A stretch of 45,245 nt of DNA from Paracamarosporium sp. OC-R06-R3 (lineage: Eukaryota; Ascomycota; Dothideomycetes; Pleosporales; Didymosphaeriaceae). Made by a program: the position numbers and the translations under genes. Positions 1-11,136 of the stretch are shown here, in pieces (position 1 is the stretch's first letter; each line of letters begins with the position of its first letter). The notes beneath the pieces were generated by a model. The model was given only the letters and a program-made list of their open reading frames with translations. It was not told the origin of the DNA and ran no database searches. Location of the stretch: NCBI GenBank assembly GCA_019828545.1, contig JACVRA010000438.1:1-45245 (forward strand). The letters run 5' to 3'.

Positions 1-12
1 CCTACACGGGAT

Positions 13-35
13 ATCGGGGCCTGTTAGGCCCCGAT
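13..35. repeat. Subterminal hairpin of the left inverted repeat
   Basis: ATCGGGGCCT, a 3-nt spacer (GTT) and AGGCCCCGAT form a perfect 10-bp stem just inside the element tip. It is strikingly GC-rich in an otherwise AT-rich element, which suggests the tip has been preserved as a functional end. Confidence 0.8.
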
Positions 36-676
36 GGAACACGTTAGGTAATAAGGGGTTATATTATACTAGAGCTAGTAAAAATAGTTAGTTAGCGATT
101 TGTCTATTCTACAATCTATTATTAATTTCCCTAAGTTAAGTCTACATTGCTACTACCCGTGACCTGACACTTATTAAATTATTTATAAATAATTATTTAA
201 TTATAAAGTTTTATTATAGTATTATTATTTAGAATATATTTAAAATATATATTTTTACTTAGTAAGACTTACTTTAACTCTATTATATAAGACTTTACTT
301 CTATTTAATATATTAATAACCTCTACTTAACCCCTACCTAAAAAAAGTATTAAAAATTTAAATAGGGGTTAAATAGCCTTACGTAAAACTTTTACTTTAA
401 CTTAACTTTTACCTATTTATTAGCCTATTTACTAGCTTAAGCTTATATATTTAAACTTTAATTTAGTAAAACTTTTTATTTTTTTTTTTACTATACTCTT
501 TTTTATATTAATTTATAAAGGGATTATATTTTTTATATTACTATCACGTTACGAGTAGTAGTAATGTAGACTTAACTTAAAAAAATTAATAATAGATTAT
601 AGAATAGATAAATTACTAGCTAATTATTTTTATTAGCTCTAGTATAATATAACCCCTCATTACCTAACGTATCCCG

Positions 677-697
677 TCGGGGCCTAATAGGCCCCGA
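677..697. repeat. Subterminal hairpin of the right inverted repeat
   Basis: TCGGGGCCT, spacer AAT and AGGCCCCGA form a perfect 9-bp stem, the mirror counterpart of the hairpin at 13-35. The loop differs (AAT here; GTT at the left end, which is AAC on the other strand), so the stems are conserved better than the loop. Confidence 0.8.
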
Positions 698-710
698 TAT
701 CCCGTGTAGG

Positions 711-990
711 GTAAAAACAGATACTCTTTACCTGCCTATATAATAATTACTTTTTATCTTAAGGCGTATACTAAATTTTAGTTAAACTATTACTCTAGAG
801 ATAAATAAAATTTAGTCTAATTTATAAACTTATAGTTATAGACTTTAGTAAAAGTAGTACTTATTCCCCTATAGGCTAAATATCTTTTATTTTTGTCTTG
901 TAATCGTCTTATATACTATAATCCCTAGCTCTAGTATAAACGTAAATATAAGAATTATAAGGGACAAGCAAGCGTAGAGCTCCCTGATTC
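711..990. other. AT-rich intergenic DNA
   Basis: This stretch is rich in TA dinucleotides and short A/T runs and ends directly at the stop codon of the permease gene. I see no gene in it. It resembles a RIP-degraded (AT-isochore) boundary; the sharp switch to normal base composition occurs around 985. Confidence 0.5.
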
Positions 991-3004
991 TTATTTCTCA
1001 CTATCTTTAATTTTGCTCTCGCCTACAGGACTGACGTTATCAGAACCAGCCTCTAGTCCCGCCAAAACAATCCCTAGAATCTCAGGATCCTCATCTGGCC
1101 GAACGTAATTTCGGGGCTCGCGCCATTCTCTTAAGGGCACGATATGTGCCGGGTTCCACAGGTGATTACATATCCAGAAGATCACAAACGAGATGAACAG
1201 ACCAATGGGGTACGCAAAGTAGTACATACGCGTGATGCCTAGGGGCATTTTTACGCCCATGTTACCGAGGAACCCAGCGAAATTGACGGCCACGGCGATG
1301 AGATATGCAATGTAAGCCCGAATATTCCATCCTCGAGTAAAGTAGTATGTACCTAATTTATCGGAAGTAAATAGCGCAGGCACGTGGAGATCTCCACGCG
1401 ATATAATGTAGTAATTGCATACCAGGACACCAGTGATGGCAGCAAGGAAGATCTGATAAGACCCCATGAACGTGATAAAAATAGATGCAGAGCCCAAGAG
1501 AAACCAAGGATTGATAATGATCGAGACAATCTGGCAAAGAAACATGCCACGGCGAATCGAGATGTACTTGGGTACGAGGGCGGCCAGATCGTTGCCGGCA
1601 GGGATGCTGTTTTCGAATATAGACGAGAACAACGCCGAATAGGCGAACATCAGTGCGATAAAGAAACATCCAGCTCGGTTTGCAGCGGTATAGCTCTCCT
1701 CCTGAATGCGGTCTAGTAGCAGGATCGGATTCCATACTAATTCTCTAAAGATGACAGTGGATGTCGATGCGACTATGTTTCCCACGATAGCCACTGATAC
1801 ATCCGCGATAGGGAAGCCCACGAGGTTTCCCAGGATGACATCTTTGGGTTTCTGCGCATATCGTTGGAAGTCGGCCGCGTTGCTGGCGAACGTTGCGCAG
1901 TTGGCGGCAAACAAGAAGATGAAGCGAACGATGAGCCATGCTTTCTCCGTACCATGCACACGAGAACGTTGAGAGAGGACAGGACCGGCGCCTCCCGCTA
2001 GAGTGAGAGTCCAGGCAAGCATGCAAATTGCGGAAATTACATAGACTACGAGCTTGATGTCTACGAAGCGCGAGAGTAAGCGAACGTGACTTCCCAACAA
2101 CAGAATACAAGGATGTTGAAGGTTCTAGGTGAGACCTACAGATTAAGATACGCATATTCGGAATGCGGATCCAAAGCACAGCGCAAATTGCGAGCCTAAC
2201 GATTGCTTAGATTCTAGACACCGCAGAAAGTAATATCACTAGTGGCTTACCAGAATATGGCATAACCGATCATGCCTCCACTTGTGAGGGCAGATCCTTT
2301 TCCCATCGTGTTTGGGATGGTTGCTATGCTAGGGAAGATAGCATGGAGCATAACACTGCGATACGGTCAATGATCATTCAGCGTGCCTCGCAAACCAAAG
2401 ACCGAGGTTGCCTTACTAGACACACTGACCTCCCTGCACGCCCTGAAGTTTCCCGTTCGGTCAGTGATCCTTGAACGTCGTATAGTGGCACTTGACACAC
2501 TCATATCGTAGACAAGACTCACATTCACTCCATTCCACACGGTTGCCATGACTGCGCGATTAAAAGTCGGCCACCATGCACCGTACACGCCGAAAGCAGC
2601 GCGGTTAAGTATCGGGAATCCAACGTGGTACACTGCACCGGGCCGACCGTTGACAACAAAAACAATCGCAATGAGAGAATAACCCGCTGCCTGGCAACCG
2701 ACAACTTCCCAGATACTTAAACCGGTGGATTGAGCTGCACTTCCCGAATACCACCCAGCGACTGTGGAAATAATCAAAACACGTTCGACCAAGGCTCAGA
2801 TGTCTGGATTTTCTAAAACGAAAAAGAAAAGATGTGATGCATACCTGTAGCAGCAGCAGAAAACCAAAACGTGAGATACGTTGTCCGAGTCCACGTGCGA
2901 TCTTTTAATGGTAATGGTCGAATATCATCGTTGTCAAGAGAAGAATTTTCCTTAATTCCTTGCACAGTAAGATGTCGTCTCATAGTCGTTGTGGTAAACG
3001 CCAT
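991..3004 (-). CDS. NCS1-family nucleobase/nucleoside permease (5 exons, last junction doubtful)
   Basis: Membrane symporter of the NCS1 (Fur/allantoin/uracil permease) family, expected to bring nucleobases or related compounds across the plasma membrane. Proposed exons: 3004-2845, 2761-2523, 2442-2417, 2355-2251, 2089-991 (about 542 aa). Family signatures are present: NGRPGA with the following HVGFP, FGVYGAWWP and NRAVMATVWNGV in exon 2; GGQCVY in the 26-nt exon 3; IFPSIATIPNT in exon 4; GGAGPV and NAADFQRYAQ in exon 5, followed by many hydrophobic segments. The last junction is odd: the in-phase acceptor (AG at 2091-2090) skips about 12 residues that the family normally has, while sequence resembling that segment (NLQHP) lies upstream at about 2124-2110, one base out of phase behind a TAG. 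The gene is therefore either slightly shortened or recently damaged. Substrate cannot be read from sequence. Confidence 0.8.
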
Positions 3005-3201
3005 GCTGTCGCTACAGTATATGCCTATTCGAACTGCAACGATAGCTTGCAGGTTAAATATACAGATATTACTTGTGTGTTCAGGTGAACAATTGAGTCT
3101 AATCGTAGCATCAGACCAAACACGGCCTAATGTCTAATTGGGACTAGATATTGACGGGCGAATGGACCGTATCGGAGAGATTAGCCGATCCCATAATGCC
3201 G

Positions 3202-3220
3202 TGACCCCCAATGACCCCCA
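3202..3220 (-). promoter_or_regulatory. Tandem TTGGGGGTC motif upstream of permease
   Basis: Read on the minus strand this is TTGGGGGTC-A-TTGGGGGTC, two copies with a 10-bp period, about 200 bp upstream of the permease start. The same 19-bp pattern with one difference recurs at 8962-8980. A role as a regulator binding site is inference. Confidence 0.5.
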
Positions 3221-3302
3221 AAAAGGCGCTATCTCTAAACAAAGACCCTAGACTAGGATTATGCTATCTCTATGCGCTTCCATGGATCAACATATCGTCT
3301 CG

Positions 3303-3312
3303 TTGGGGGTCA
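3303..3312 (+). promoter_or_regulatory. Single TTGGGGGTCA motif upstream of dioxygenase
   Basis: TTGGGGGTCA in sense orientation about 250 bp upstream of the dioxygenase start, matching each half of the tandem sites at 3202-3220 and 8962-8980. Confidence 0.45.
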
Positions 3313-3564
3313 CGCATCAAGATACAGAAGCGCCCAATGCTTCCAAGGATGCCACTCTTGCGGCCAGGCCCGTGTTGGGTTTCGGGTCGTTCCCCAGTCC
3401 TTTTGTCATGGCGGGCGGCCCCGAGCAGTTACCTGACTCCTAAATTTATATAATCCTCACATTATATCCGTTAGTCATAAGCAGTTCACACATAGCCTTT
3501 TTCTTACAGCTCCTTCGTTCCTGCTTCTTACCCAGGTACTTTCGATTCTTTTGAATCGACAAAG

Positions 3565-4832
3565 ATGGCGCAGACTCAGACCGTCACAGATGCCAAGCCA
3601 TCCTACACTACTATCAAGCTTCGCACCGGCCATGGGCAAATAGACCGCAGGGTTTCTACGGCACTGCCACGTGATTGCAGTCCCCATGAAATTCCTGTCG
3701 TCGACATCAGCGGTATCTATGATGACGTTGAAGCCCGTAGAAAGATGTCCTTCATCGTCAAGTCTGCTGTAGAGGGATCTGGGTTCTTCTACATTAAGAA
3801 CCATGGCATTGACGAACAAGTCATAGAGAACGCTCGCCAAGCAACTATTCAGTAGGTGTCATCCCACTTTATCGTCACTCTGCTGTACCTAGTAGTCTCT
3901 TCAGTACTATACTGACAGTATCCAATAACACAGGTTCTTCGCACAGCCCTTTGAAAAGAAAAACATCGTTTCGAAGGTAAATTCTAAGCACTTCAACGGC
4001 TACATTGGTTGTGGGACGACTCGTGTTTCTCCCACGGAATCTCGAGACCGGAAGGAATCCTTCATGTGGCAGTACGATCCCAAATTTGATCCGGACGTCC
4101 GAGATCCTACTTCCATACCTTCCGACGTCAAAGACAACCTCCGGTATGAAGACTTCGTCTGGAGTGGTACGGACCATCTTCCCGGTTTCCAGAGCGCAAT
4201 CATCTCTTATTGGCAGATGTGCCTGAGATTAGCTCGCAACCTCGTTAAGGTTTTTGCTCTTTGTCAGGACTTACCTGAAGATTACTTTGACCGGCTTACT
4301 ACGTACCCTGGAGCGGACGGTGTGCTCAACTATTACCCAGCTGCACTCGCAGAGGAAGATAAGAAGGAAGACGATACACGCGTCGGCATTGGATCGCACA
4401 CGGACCTACAATGCTTCACGTTGCTTTGGCAGGATGAAGTTGGTGGTCTCCAGGTGCTCAACGGCGACAATCAATGGATCAGGGCCCCACCAATACCCGG
4501 CACTTTTGTCATTAATATTGGTGACTTCCTAATGCGCATGTCTAATGATAGATTCAAGTCGACAGTCCATCGCGTTTACAACCGGGTGCCTGTTGATAGA
4601 TATAGTATGCCGTTCTTCTTTGGCTTTAATTTCAATGAGGTGTGCGAGGTGTTGCCGACGTGTGTAGATGAAACGCATCCGGCTAAATATGAGCCTATAT
4701 CTTGCGGCGAGGTAAATATTTCAATCTCCTTCTATTACAGTAAGCCATCTCTGATGCTTTATTTTACCATAGTGGTGTCGATTGCGGTTCCAAGCAACCC
4801 ATGTCAGCAACAAGTCTGGAAGCGAAGTGTAG
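3565..4832 (+). CDS. IPNS-like 2-oxoglutarate/Fe(II)-dependent dioxygenase
   Basis: Non-heme iron oxygenase of the isopenicillin N synthase-like family, which couples 2-oxoglutarate decarboxylation to hydroxylation or related oxidation. Exons 3565-3851, 3934-4711 and 4773-4832 give 374 aa. The N-terminal DIOX_N domain contains IPVVDISG and GFFYIKNHGI; the double-stranded beta-helix carries the iron ligands H251-x-D253 (GSHTDLQ) and H308 (STVHRVYN), and the 2-oxoglutarate-binding R318-x-S320 (DRYSMPF). The short third exon encodes the usual C-terminal RLRFQATH-type ending, which supports the last intron. It is divergent from the nucleobase permease and followed by a regulator gene. Thymine-7-hydroxylase-like enzymes belong to this family, so oxidation of a pyrimidine is possible, but many fungal relatives act in secondary metabolism; the substrate is not determined. 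Confidence 0.9.
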
Positions 4833-5589
4833 CGAGCAAGTCATTGCCCACATGCTGGTACTTCACCAGAAGGGTGGGTGAGTGAGTTCACGAATTCTTC
4901 GTACACTGAAAGTGCTCACGTAGTCAAGGTCTGTTGGATGTTTGGTCCTGCTCCTGTCCGATTGTTTTCCCAATGTGAAGGCCGCTACGCTGGGTTTGCG
5001 AATGCATGGATGCTGAGAAAATGTCGTACTATACACTATCAAAATCTCAACATTGAATGAAACTCCTTGAGCGCATCTTATGAGGCAAGTTCAAGGTCAT
5101 AATTGCAAAGAGCCTTCTCTCCACATCGTTGGTAGTTGATGTAGCTTGACTATTAGAGACGCGGTGACATCCTACGTAGATAGACTATCGCTATTCCTCG
5201 TGAAGTCTTCAGGGCCCGAAAGATGTTGCAAGAGATACCCAGGTAACACCAACCCACCACGGTACCTATCCATGCCCCCAGGCATAACGTAATATTGTTT
5301 GCAAAGGTAGAATGGAAATTATGAAAAAACAGCTGCTTCGATTAGCGCTTCTCGTGGATGTGTTGCGCGCAGGTGATTCTTTAGAGGCCGTGGCCTCATA
5401 GTTTTGTAGTTTGGCTGTAAGTTGACGGGATGCGCCACCTTGATGTCCCTCCCACCAATTGCGTATCTCTTGGCGTGCATGATACTAAATCATCTTTGGT
5501 GTAGCGCTACTGATAGCGATAAGACATAAGCTAATGGCTAACAACCAACTTCTGCCGGCTCCACAGCAACGTTTTATTGAAACTTGAAA
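4833..5589. promoter_or_regulatory. Intergenic region upstream of the C2H2 regulator
   Basis: 757 bp with no reading frame I can support. It contains one CCCCCA (5275-5280; TGGGGG on the minus strand), about 310 bp upstream of the regulator start, a weaker version of the motif seen upstream of the neighbouring genes. Confidence 0.35.
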
Positions 5590-8500
5590 ATGTCACTGAG
5601 TTGTGCGAGCCTATCCACGCGAACGAGGAGCAAGAAGGTAAAAGCAGACGAAACGAGACAGATTGTGTATGATCGCCGACATAAATGCACTTTCACTGGG
5701 TGCCATAAAGCATTCACCCGGTCAGAACATTTGAGACGGCACCAGCTGAACCGTGAGATTGGTTTCACTATCTTCAACGTGACTAAGTAGAGAATGAGCT
5801 CGGTGCTGATCAAAGCGACGTAGATAAATCGGATCGGACCTGGGACTGCAACTCTTGCCCGGCGTCATTTGTGCGGCGGGATCTATGGAAGCGCCACATG
5901 CAGGTATCTCACAATGAAAAGGTATGCCTTGACCTTCTCTGGTAATATCATCCAGTTTTTCTTCGTACACTGATTTTTCTCACAAGTCTACTTCTGGTGA
6001 GAGTGGGGAAGCTACAGGTGACAAGGTCACATATGAAGCAGAAAGATTCGACACGAACATCTACAATGGATTTCAAGTCACTACTGGATGCGAACTACAA
6101 TCTCTAGCATCGATGCAAAATCAATATCAGATTCCTCTCATGGACATCCGTCGACGCCTAAGCATCGTCGACTCGCTCCTCTGCCAAGGTGTACAAGATA
6201 ACATCAACAGACACAAAGAGCAGCACCAATCCAGTTCCAGCCAAGTAGGGGTGCAATCATCTAATCCTAGGATGTCCCCAATTGCACATCCAAATATCTT
6301 GGAGAAACCCAGGTTTGGGTTGGACGATATGAACACTTCGTTCGAAGAGAGCCCTCTTCTTAATTTAGAAGATGTAGAACGCATTGACCTCCAATGGTTC
6401 CTCGATAATCAATATTTTTCCGACCTGACGAGGGAGCCTTATGTTACATCCCACACAATTACCCCAAACAACTATAGCTGCTCACCTCGCACGACTGTAC
6501 ACGACGCGGAAAGCGGTGATCTAGATACCGCCCCGAAAGGCATCCGTCCCAATCCAGTCTTTCTACAGGAAGGCGCAACAAAACCCTTTATATCTGAATC
6601 AGGAAATTTCAAGGCACCTGACTGCGGTTTCCGCGTTTGTAATGCCCTCACTGAAAGCCACCGGGCCCATCTTCTTGACGAACTTCGCAATATTCTAAAG
6701 GACAATATTGACACCGATGGGCAGATATTTTCCCTCGAGGGGATGAAGCAAGGCCTCCATCTGTATCTTCGACACATTAACATAGAATACACCACCCTCC
6801 ATCATGAATTTCTTATACCGTCGAGCGAGAGCTCGCGACAAGCGAGACTGGAAGTATTTGGAACTGACTCTGAGCCTGGTGCACTCTTACTTTGGGCCAT
6901 CATTACGACTGGCTGGAGTCTCATGCGCAGCCGGAATAATCGCGAGTATGACGTCGCTGCTAAAATTCAACGCGCTCTGCGTGTATCCATAATGAGTGTA
7001 TGTTATACTTTTCTCTTAGTTCTCGGGCGTAGATTTAGATCCCTGAGAACTATTGTGACAATCGCACGCCAGATACAGTTGAGCTAAGGATCATAATGTG
7101 ATACAGCAGCCCGGACTGGCGTGCATCCCGCCTTTATGGCTCGTCCAAGCTTTGTTCACCATTCTGTTATTTGCAAGATATCGAGGGGACCGAGAGGACT
7201 ACGGGTTTTCTTCTGTGTTTCACGGAGTGCTTCTGGAAGTAAGTGGATACTGAACGTGCGTCACAACTCTCAGTGTTGTCTCACTAAAATAATGAATAGG
7301 CAACACGACGGCTGGATGATGATTGCCACCTAAGTAGAGATAGAGCTTTGTCTCAAACGGACTACACCGAAATGCATCATTGGATCAGATGGATCGGTAC
7401 AGAATCAGTACAGCGGTAAATCTAGTTCTGGGAATGAAACGGCCTTACTGCCTATGCTAATATACACAGCATTGTCCGACACGTGTTCATCTTTGATGTT
7501 GAACATGCCGTTCTTCATGGAGGGAATCCATCCAATATGCAATTCGATTTCAACATTAGGCTATCCGATTCCGCAGATGCATGGTATGCTACCTCGCCAC
7601 GAGAATGGAAGCAAGCTCTCCTGCGCTCAAAAAGCACCTGTGGATCGAGCTCATTCTTGGAGATCCTGAGGTTGCTTTGGAATCCTCGCACAACTGCCGC
7701 CTCTGCAGCTTCGCTTGAGGAGCTCCCACGCGGCTCTAACATAGCTTTTTACGGACTTCTTTCAATCGCGCTTGAGCTGCATCGACGCAAAGAGATCAAA
7801 TTTCTCGAAAACAACTCCAGCGCGGGAACTAGGGTATCTCTCGCATCTTTGGGAAGTACCGTTATACATTCACTACGCAACTGGGAGCCTTTTTGGGCAC
7901 GAGTAGCAGTCCCTGACGGGCAAACGGCATGGTTTCTATGGCGAGATTGTTCATGCATGGTCCATCTGGCGTATACACTTTATGAGATTGGGCCTATTGA
8001 TTTACAAACTGTAGCTGGGAAAACATTTATCGAAGGGAAGCGACGAAGCGCGACCGATTATGCGAGATCGAGGAGAAAGATAAGCAGATGGGTTAAAGAA
8101 GACCGTGCCTGGCTAGGACTCGCTCGTAAGTTCTTCCTCTATGTATTATTTTCCTAAAAGTATAATGACTTCTCGTCCGCTCCGACAGACAGCATGGGTA
8201 CTGTTCGACAGCTAACCAATGCACCTTTAGGCGCAGCTACCGTCATTCAAAATCGCATTTCCCACACCAAGTCCAACACAGTACACTGTCATCATTGCCT
8301 CTGGTGCCTGTACCTGGCGACCCTAATCTGCTGGAACTTTGGCTTTGCCCTCACGGGGAATAGCTCACCTGATCACCTAGTTCAGAATGGCAAAGTTGTT
8401 TCTTTAGAAGAGGCTGAGATAGAATGCTCACGATATCTTCAAGAGGCCATATCTCTTCCACCTCGTTTTCAGGAAGAGGAGTGGATACATAATCTTCTAG

Positions 8501-8628
8501 GCCAGACACCTGGACTCATAATTGTCTTAATTCGTTTGTTACGTATACAAGATCAAGCGGGAATCATTATGGAGAGCACTGAGCTGCTTGCGCGGCTTGT
8601 ACGTATCCAAGATCTAGAAGATTTATAG
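5590..8628 (+). CDS. C2H2 zinc-finger transcription factor with fungal_trans domain
   Basis: Sequence-specific nuclear regulator. Seven exons (5590-5752, 5824-5921, 5987-6997, 7107-7238, 7300-7415, 7470-8125, 8189-8628) keep phase throughout and give 871 aa. Finger 1 is C33-x4-C38-x12-H51-x3-H55; the intron acceptor at 5823 is chosen because it supplies the last histidine. Finger 2 is C63-x2-C66-x12-H79-x4-H84. Finger 1 has R, H, R at helix positions -1, 3 and 6, which favours GGG; finger 2 has R, L, R, so a G-rich target is expected. The middle and C-terminal parts resemble the fungal_trans domain, with the stretches IPPLWLVQALF, VFHGVLLE and DVEHAVLHGG. It lies between genes whose upstream regions carry TTGGGGGTC motifs and may control them. 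The start is the first ATG of the open frame. Confidence 0.88.
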
Positions 8629-9279
8629 TAGAAGGCAATATTCGCAAGACGCGCTTCGAATGGACAGTTAATCAACGGCTTCTTAATGTAGCTACGAGCT
8701 CTCGCGCAAGCACAGAAGCGGACAGAAACGGGAGATCCATCGAAGACTTTATAATGGGTCGCTACGAATTGTTGAAGACTTTACGCGCACCAATTTGAAC
8801 GGTCCATGAGCAATCGCCTGCACAAAACTCGGCCCTCGCCTGTGCATGGAGTGTAGCGTCCGTAAAATTGCAATAGGGTAGATAGGAGCCGTAAGCCAAC
8901 GTTGATGCATGGGCGACTAGACCCACTTTGCGTAAGCTTGTTGCGATAGGATTGAACAGCATTGGGGGTCGTTGGGGGTCTTCTTTGGGGGTTTGGTCCG
9001 GGGTATGTTTACCCCACCGGAAATGTCCGATTTTGCTGACCAAATTATAGGATCGCTCCGATTTGGCTGCAAAAGACAGGGTTGGTACTTTTTTGAATGT
9101 TCTATTTCCGTTATTGTTTTTACAATAAATCATGATCTGCAGACTAGATACGGACAACATCCAACGTTCTGAGATTTCCGTCTCGAGCAAAGGCAGACTC
9201 AGCAAATCTTACGACCAGTGAAACTTCCAAAGAACGCGAAGACAGCTGACAAATCCCCTTTATATTCGCCTTACAAAAT
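8629..9279. promoter_or_regulatory. Intergenic region upstream of the adenosine deaminase
   Basis: 651 bp without a supportable gene. The proximal part contains a cluster of G5 tracts at 8962-8991 (tandem TTGGGGGTC plus TTTGGGGG), followed by an AT-richer stretch up to the start codon. Confidence 0.4.
8962..8980 (+). promoter_or_regulatory. Tandem TTGGGGGTC motif upstream of adenosine deaminase
   Basis: TTGGGGGTC-G-TTGGGGGTC, 10-bp period, in sense orientation 300 bp upstream of the deaminase start. It differs by one base from the reverse complement of 3202-3220, and a further G5 tract follows at 8987-8991. Confidence 0.5.
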
Positions 9280-11136
9280 ATGCATTTGGAGAGGGGTCTC
9301 TGGTCTTTAGGTCTGTTGGTTGCATGTATTACAATCCATATAGCCGACACTGCGAGCGGGAATCCGCTTGTCGATAACACTCTCGTTGAGCACTACAGAG
9401 CGAAGAGAGCTAGCTGGATAGTAGGGGAGAACACTCTCCGACAAGGTGTGTCCAGAATTTTGCACATGTCAATAATAAGGTTGCGGGACAGTAACACTAT
9501 ACTCTAGATTATGAATTCCGCCATAACCTCTCCCCGACAGCCAATAGAGCAGCGGAAATAGTCGGAAAAATCCGGCTCAACGAGATCAACACCTATTGGC
9601 ATCGCGCAGGGGGTATTCATCAACCAGAAGAAGAGCGGTTTGCCGGCATGATGTTCCCCAAAGCTAGGCCTTTCATATTGGACACCAAACTCTACAAGAT
9701 CATACAGCGCATGCCAAAGGGCTCGCTCCTACACACGCATTGGAATGCAATGCTGCCTTTTGACACGGTCTTCGAGATCTTGAAAAGAACGGAAGGCATG
9801 GTCATCTCAGCGTCACAGAGTCTGGAATTAGATGTATACAAAGAGAATACCACGCTACGTGTCACTCACAACAGCACCGTTACCGAGACGGAGGATTCTC
9901 CATCCCTACATTCCTCTCAATACGCTCCCAACTCACAGGTATCGCTCCCAAGAGCAGCAAAAGAATGGCCTGGTGGCGAGTCAGCCTTCTATTCCTACTT
10001 CAAATCCAAGATAAGCCTCAGTCCGGAGACTTCGGTCCTCCATGATCTCGGCGTTGATGATGTTTGGCGCAGGTTCACAAGATTTTTTGCTACAGCCGGC
10101 ACTTTGTTATTGTACGAACCTGTTTTTCGTCAGTTCATCCAGTATCTTCTCGAGGGACTTGTCGACGATGGTATTCGTTGGGTCGAGCTACGGAGCGATA
10201 CTTCGCTAGCCAACGTTATTCCCATCGGGCAATCACTACCAAGTGATGACCCAGAATTTCCCTGGCGTGTGCTTTCGGAGGAAGTTGAGACCTTCAAGAA
10301 CAGTACACGTGGCAGCAGCTTCTGGGGTTTACGTGTCATTTGGGCTCATAGACGGCGCGAGGATTCGGACGTTGTGCTTGGCAGCATGCAGTCACTATTG
10401 GACCGCAAGCAAACATTCCCAGACTTGTTCTCCGGTTTTGATCTTGTTGGACAAGAAGATGTCGGGAAACCTTTGTCCGATTGGATTCCCGAGCTGTTAT
10501 GGTTCCGCGATCAAACGCAGAGGTTGAATCTAACACTCCCATTCTTCTTTCACGCCGGCGAAACGGTCGGGACGGGCAATGGTACCGACTTCAACCTGTT
10601 TGATGCCCTGGCGCTGCCAGACAATCGACGTATTGGGCATGGCTTCTCACTTTACAAACATCCCGAACTCATGCGGCACGTGAGCGAAAATGACATCCTG
10701 ATCGAGGTGTGTCCCATTTCGAACGAAGTTTTAAGGCTTGCTACAGATATACTTCATCATCCCTTGCCTGCGCTTATTGCGCATGGAGTACCAATATCTA
10801 TTAACAACGATGATCCCGCGATCATGGGCCAGGATATGCCAGGGCTAAGTTTCGATTTTTACCAGACGATCCAGGCGTTTGATAGTCTTGGGCTTGGTGG
10901 CTTGGTGAGTCTTACGGCACTTATTGTTCTGTTCTCGTTTAACTAGGCTATAGGGTGCGCTCGCTCATAATTCTGTCCTCTGGTCCAATTTCGAGGACCA
11001 AAGCCCTGAGGCATGGAGGAGGGATATCAAACTGGGTGTGGACGGCTCAGGAGTCAAGGCGAGGCGCCTTCAGGAATGGAACACAGAGTGGGAATTATTT
11101 TGCAAATGGGTTGTTGATGAATACGGCATGTATTAA
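9280..11136 (+). CDS. Secreted adenosine deaminase, ADGF/CECR1 type
   Basis: Zinc-dependent hydrolase converting adenosine to inosine and ammonia, probably outside the cell. Exons 9280-9445, 9508-10904 and 10954-11136 give 581 aa. The N-terminus (LGLLVACITIHIADTASG region) is a signal peptide. Zinc ligands H131 and H133 lie in GSLLHTHWNAM; H404 and the catalytic acid E407 in FFHAGETVG; H433 in RIGHGF; D490 and D491 in SINNDDPAIMG. The third exon encodes the family's usual tail (NSVLWSNFEDQ through KWVVDEYG), supporting the last intron. The length is near the usual 500-600 aa of the ADGF group and well above intracellular deaminases (~350 aa). Together with the permease 6 kb upstream it suggests scavenging of external nucleosides, which is inference. 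Confidence 0.92.

Larger units (their letters stand above)
1..710. mobile_element. MITE-like DNA element with ~170-bp terminal inverted repeats
   Basis: Bases 1-170 match the reverse complement of about 541-710 with scattered, mostly transition, differences, so the two ends are long terminal inverted repeats. The outermost ten bases (1-10 and 701-710) are perfectly complementary. The ~370-bp interior is extremely AT/TA-rich and has no reading frame. The size and lack of a transposase suggest a non-autonomous (MITE-like) DNA transposon; the AT bias and transition differences between the arms fit RIP-type mutation, which is inference. The left end coincides with the window edge, so a target-site duplication cannot be checked. 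Confidence 0.75.
3005..3564. promoter_or_regulatory. Divergent promoter between permease and dioxygenase
   Basis: 560 bp separate the two divergent start codons. The region holds a tandem TTGGGGGTC dimer reading toward the permease (3202-3220) and a single TTGGGGGTCA reading toward the dioxygenase (3303-3312). Together they form an inverted repeat with arms about 100 bp apart. I see no gene here; reading frames at 3211-3453 lack family resemblance. Confidence 0.5.

Noticed and set aside
5753..5790. 38-nt intron after zinc finger 1 of the regulator (acceptor at 5790)
   Set aside because: Too short, and it loses the last zinc-binding His; the acceptor at 5823 restores H-x3-H.
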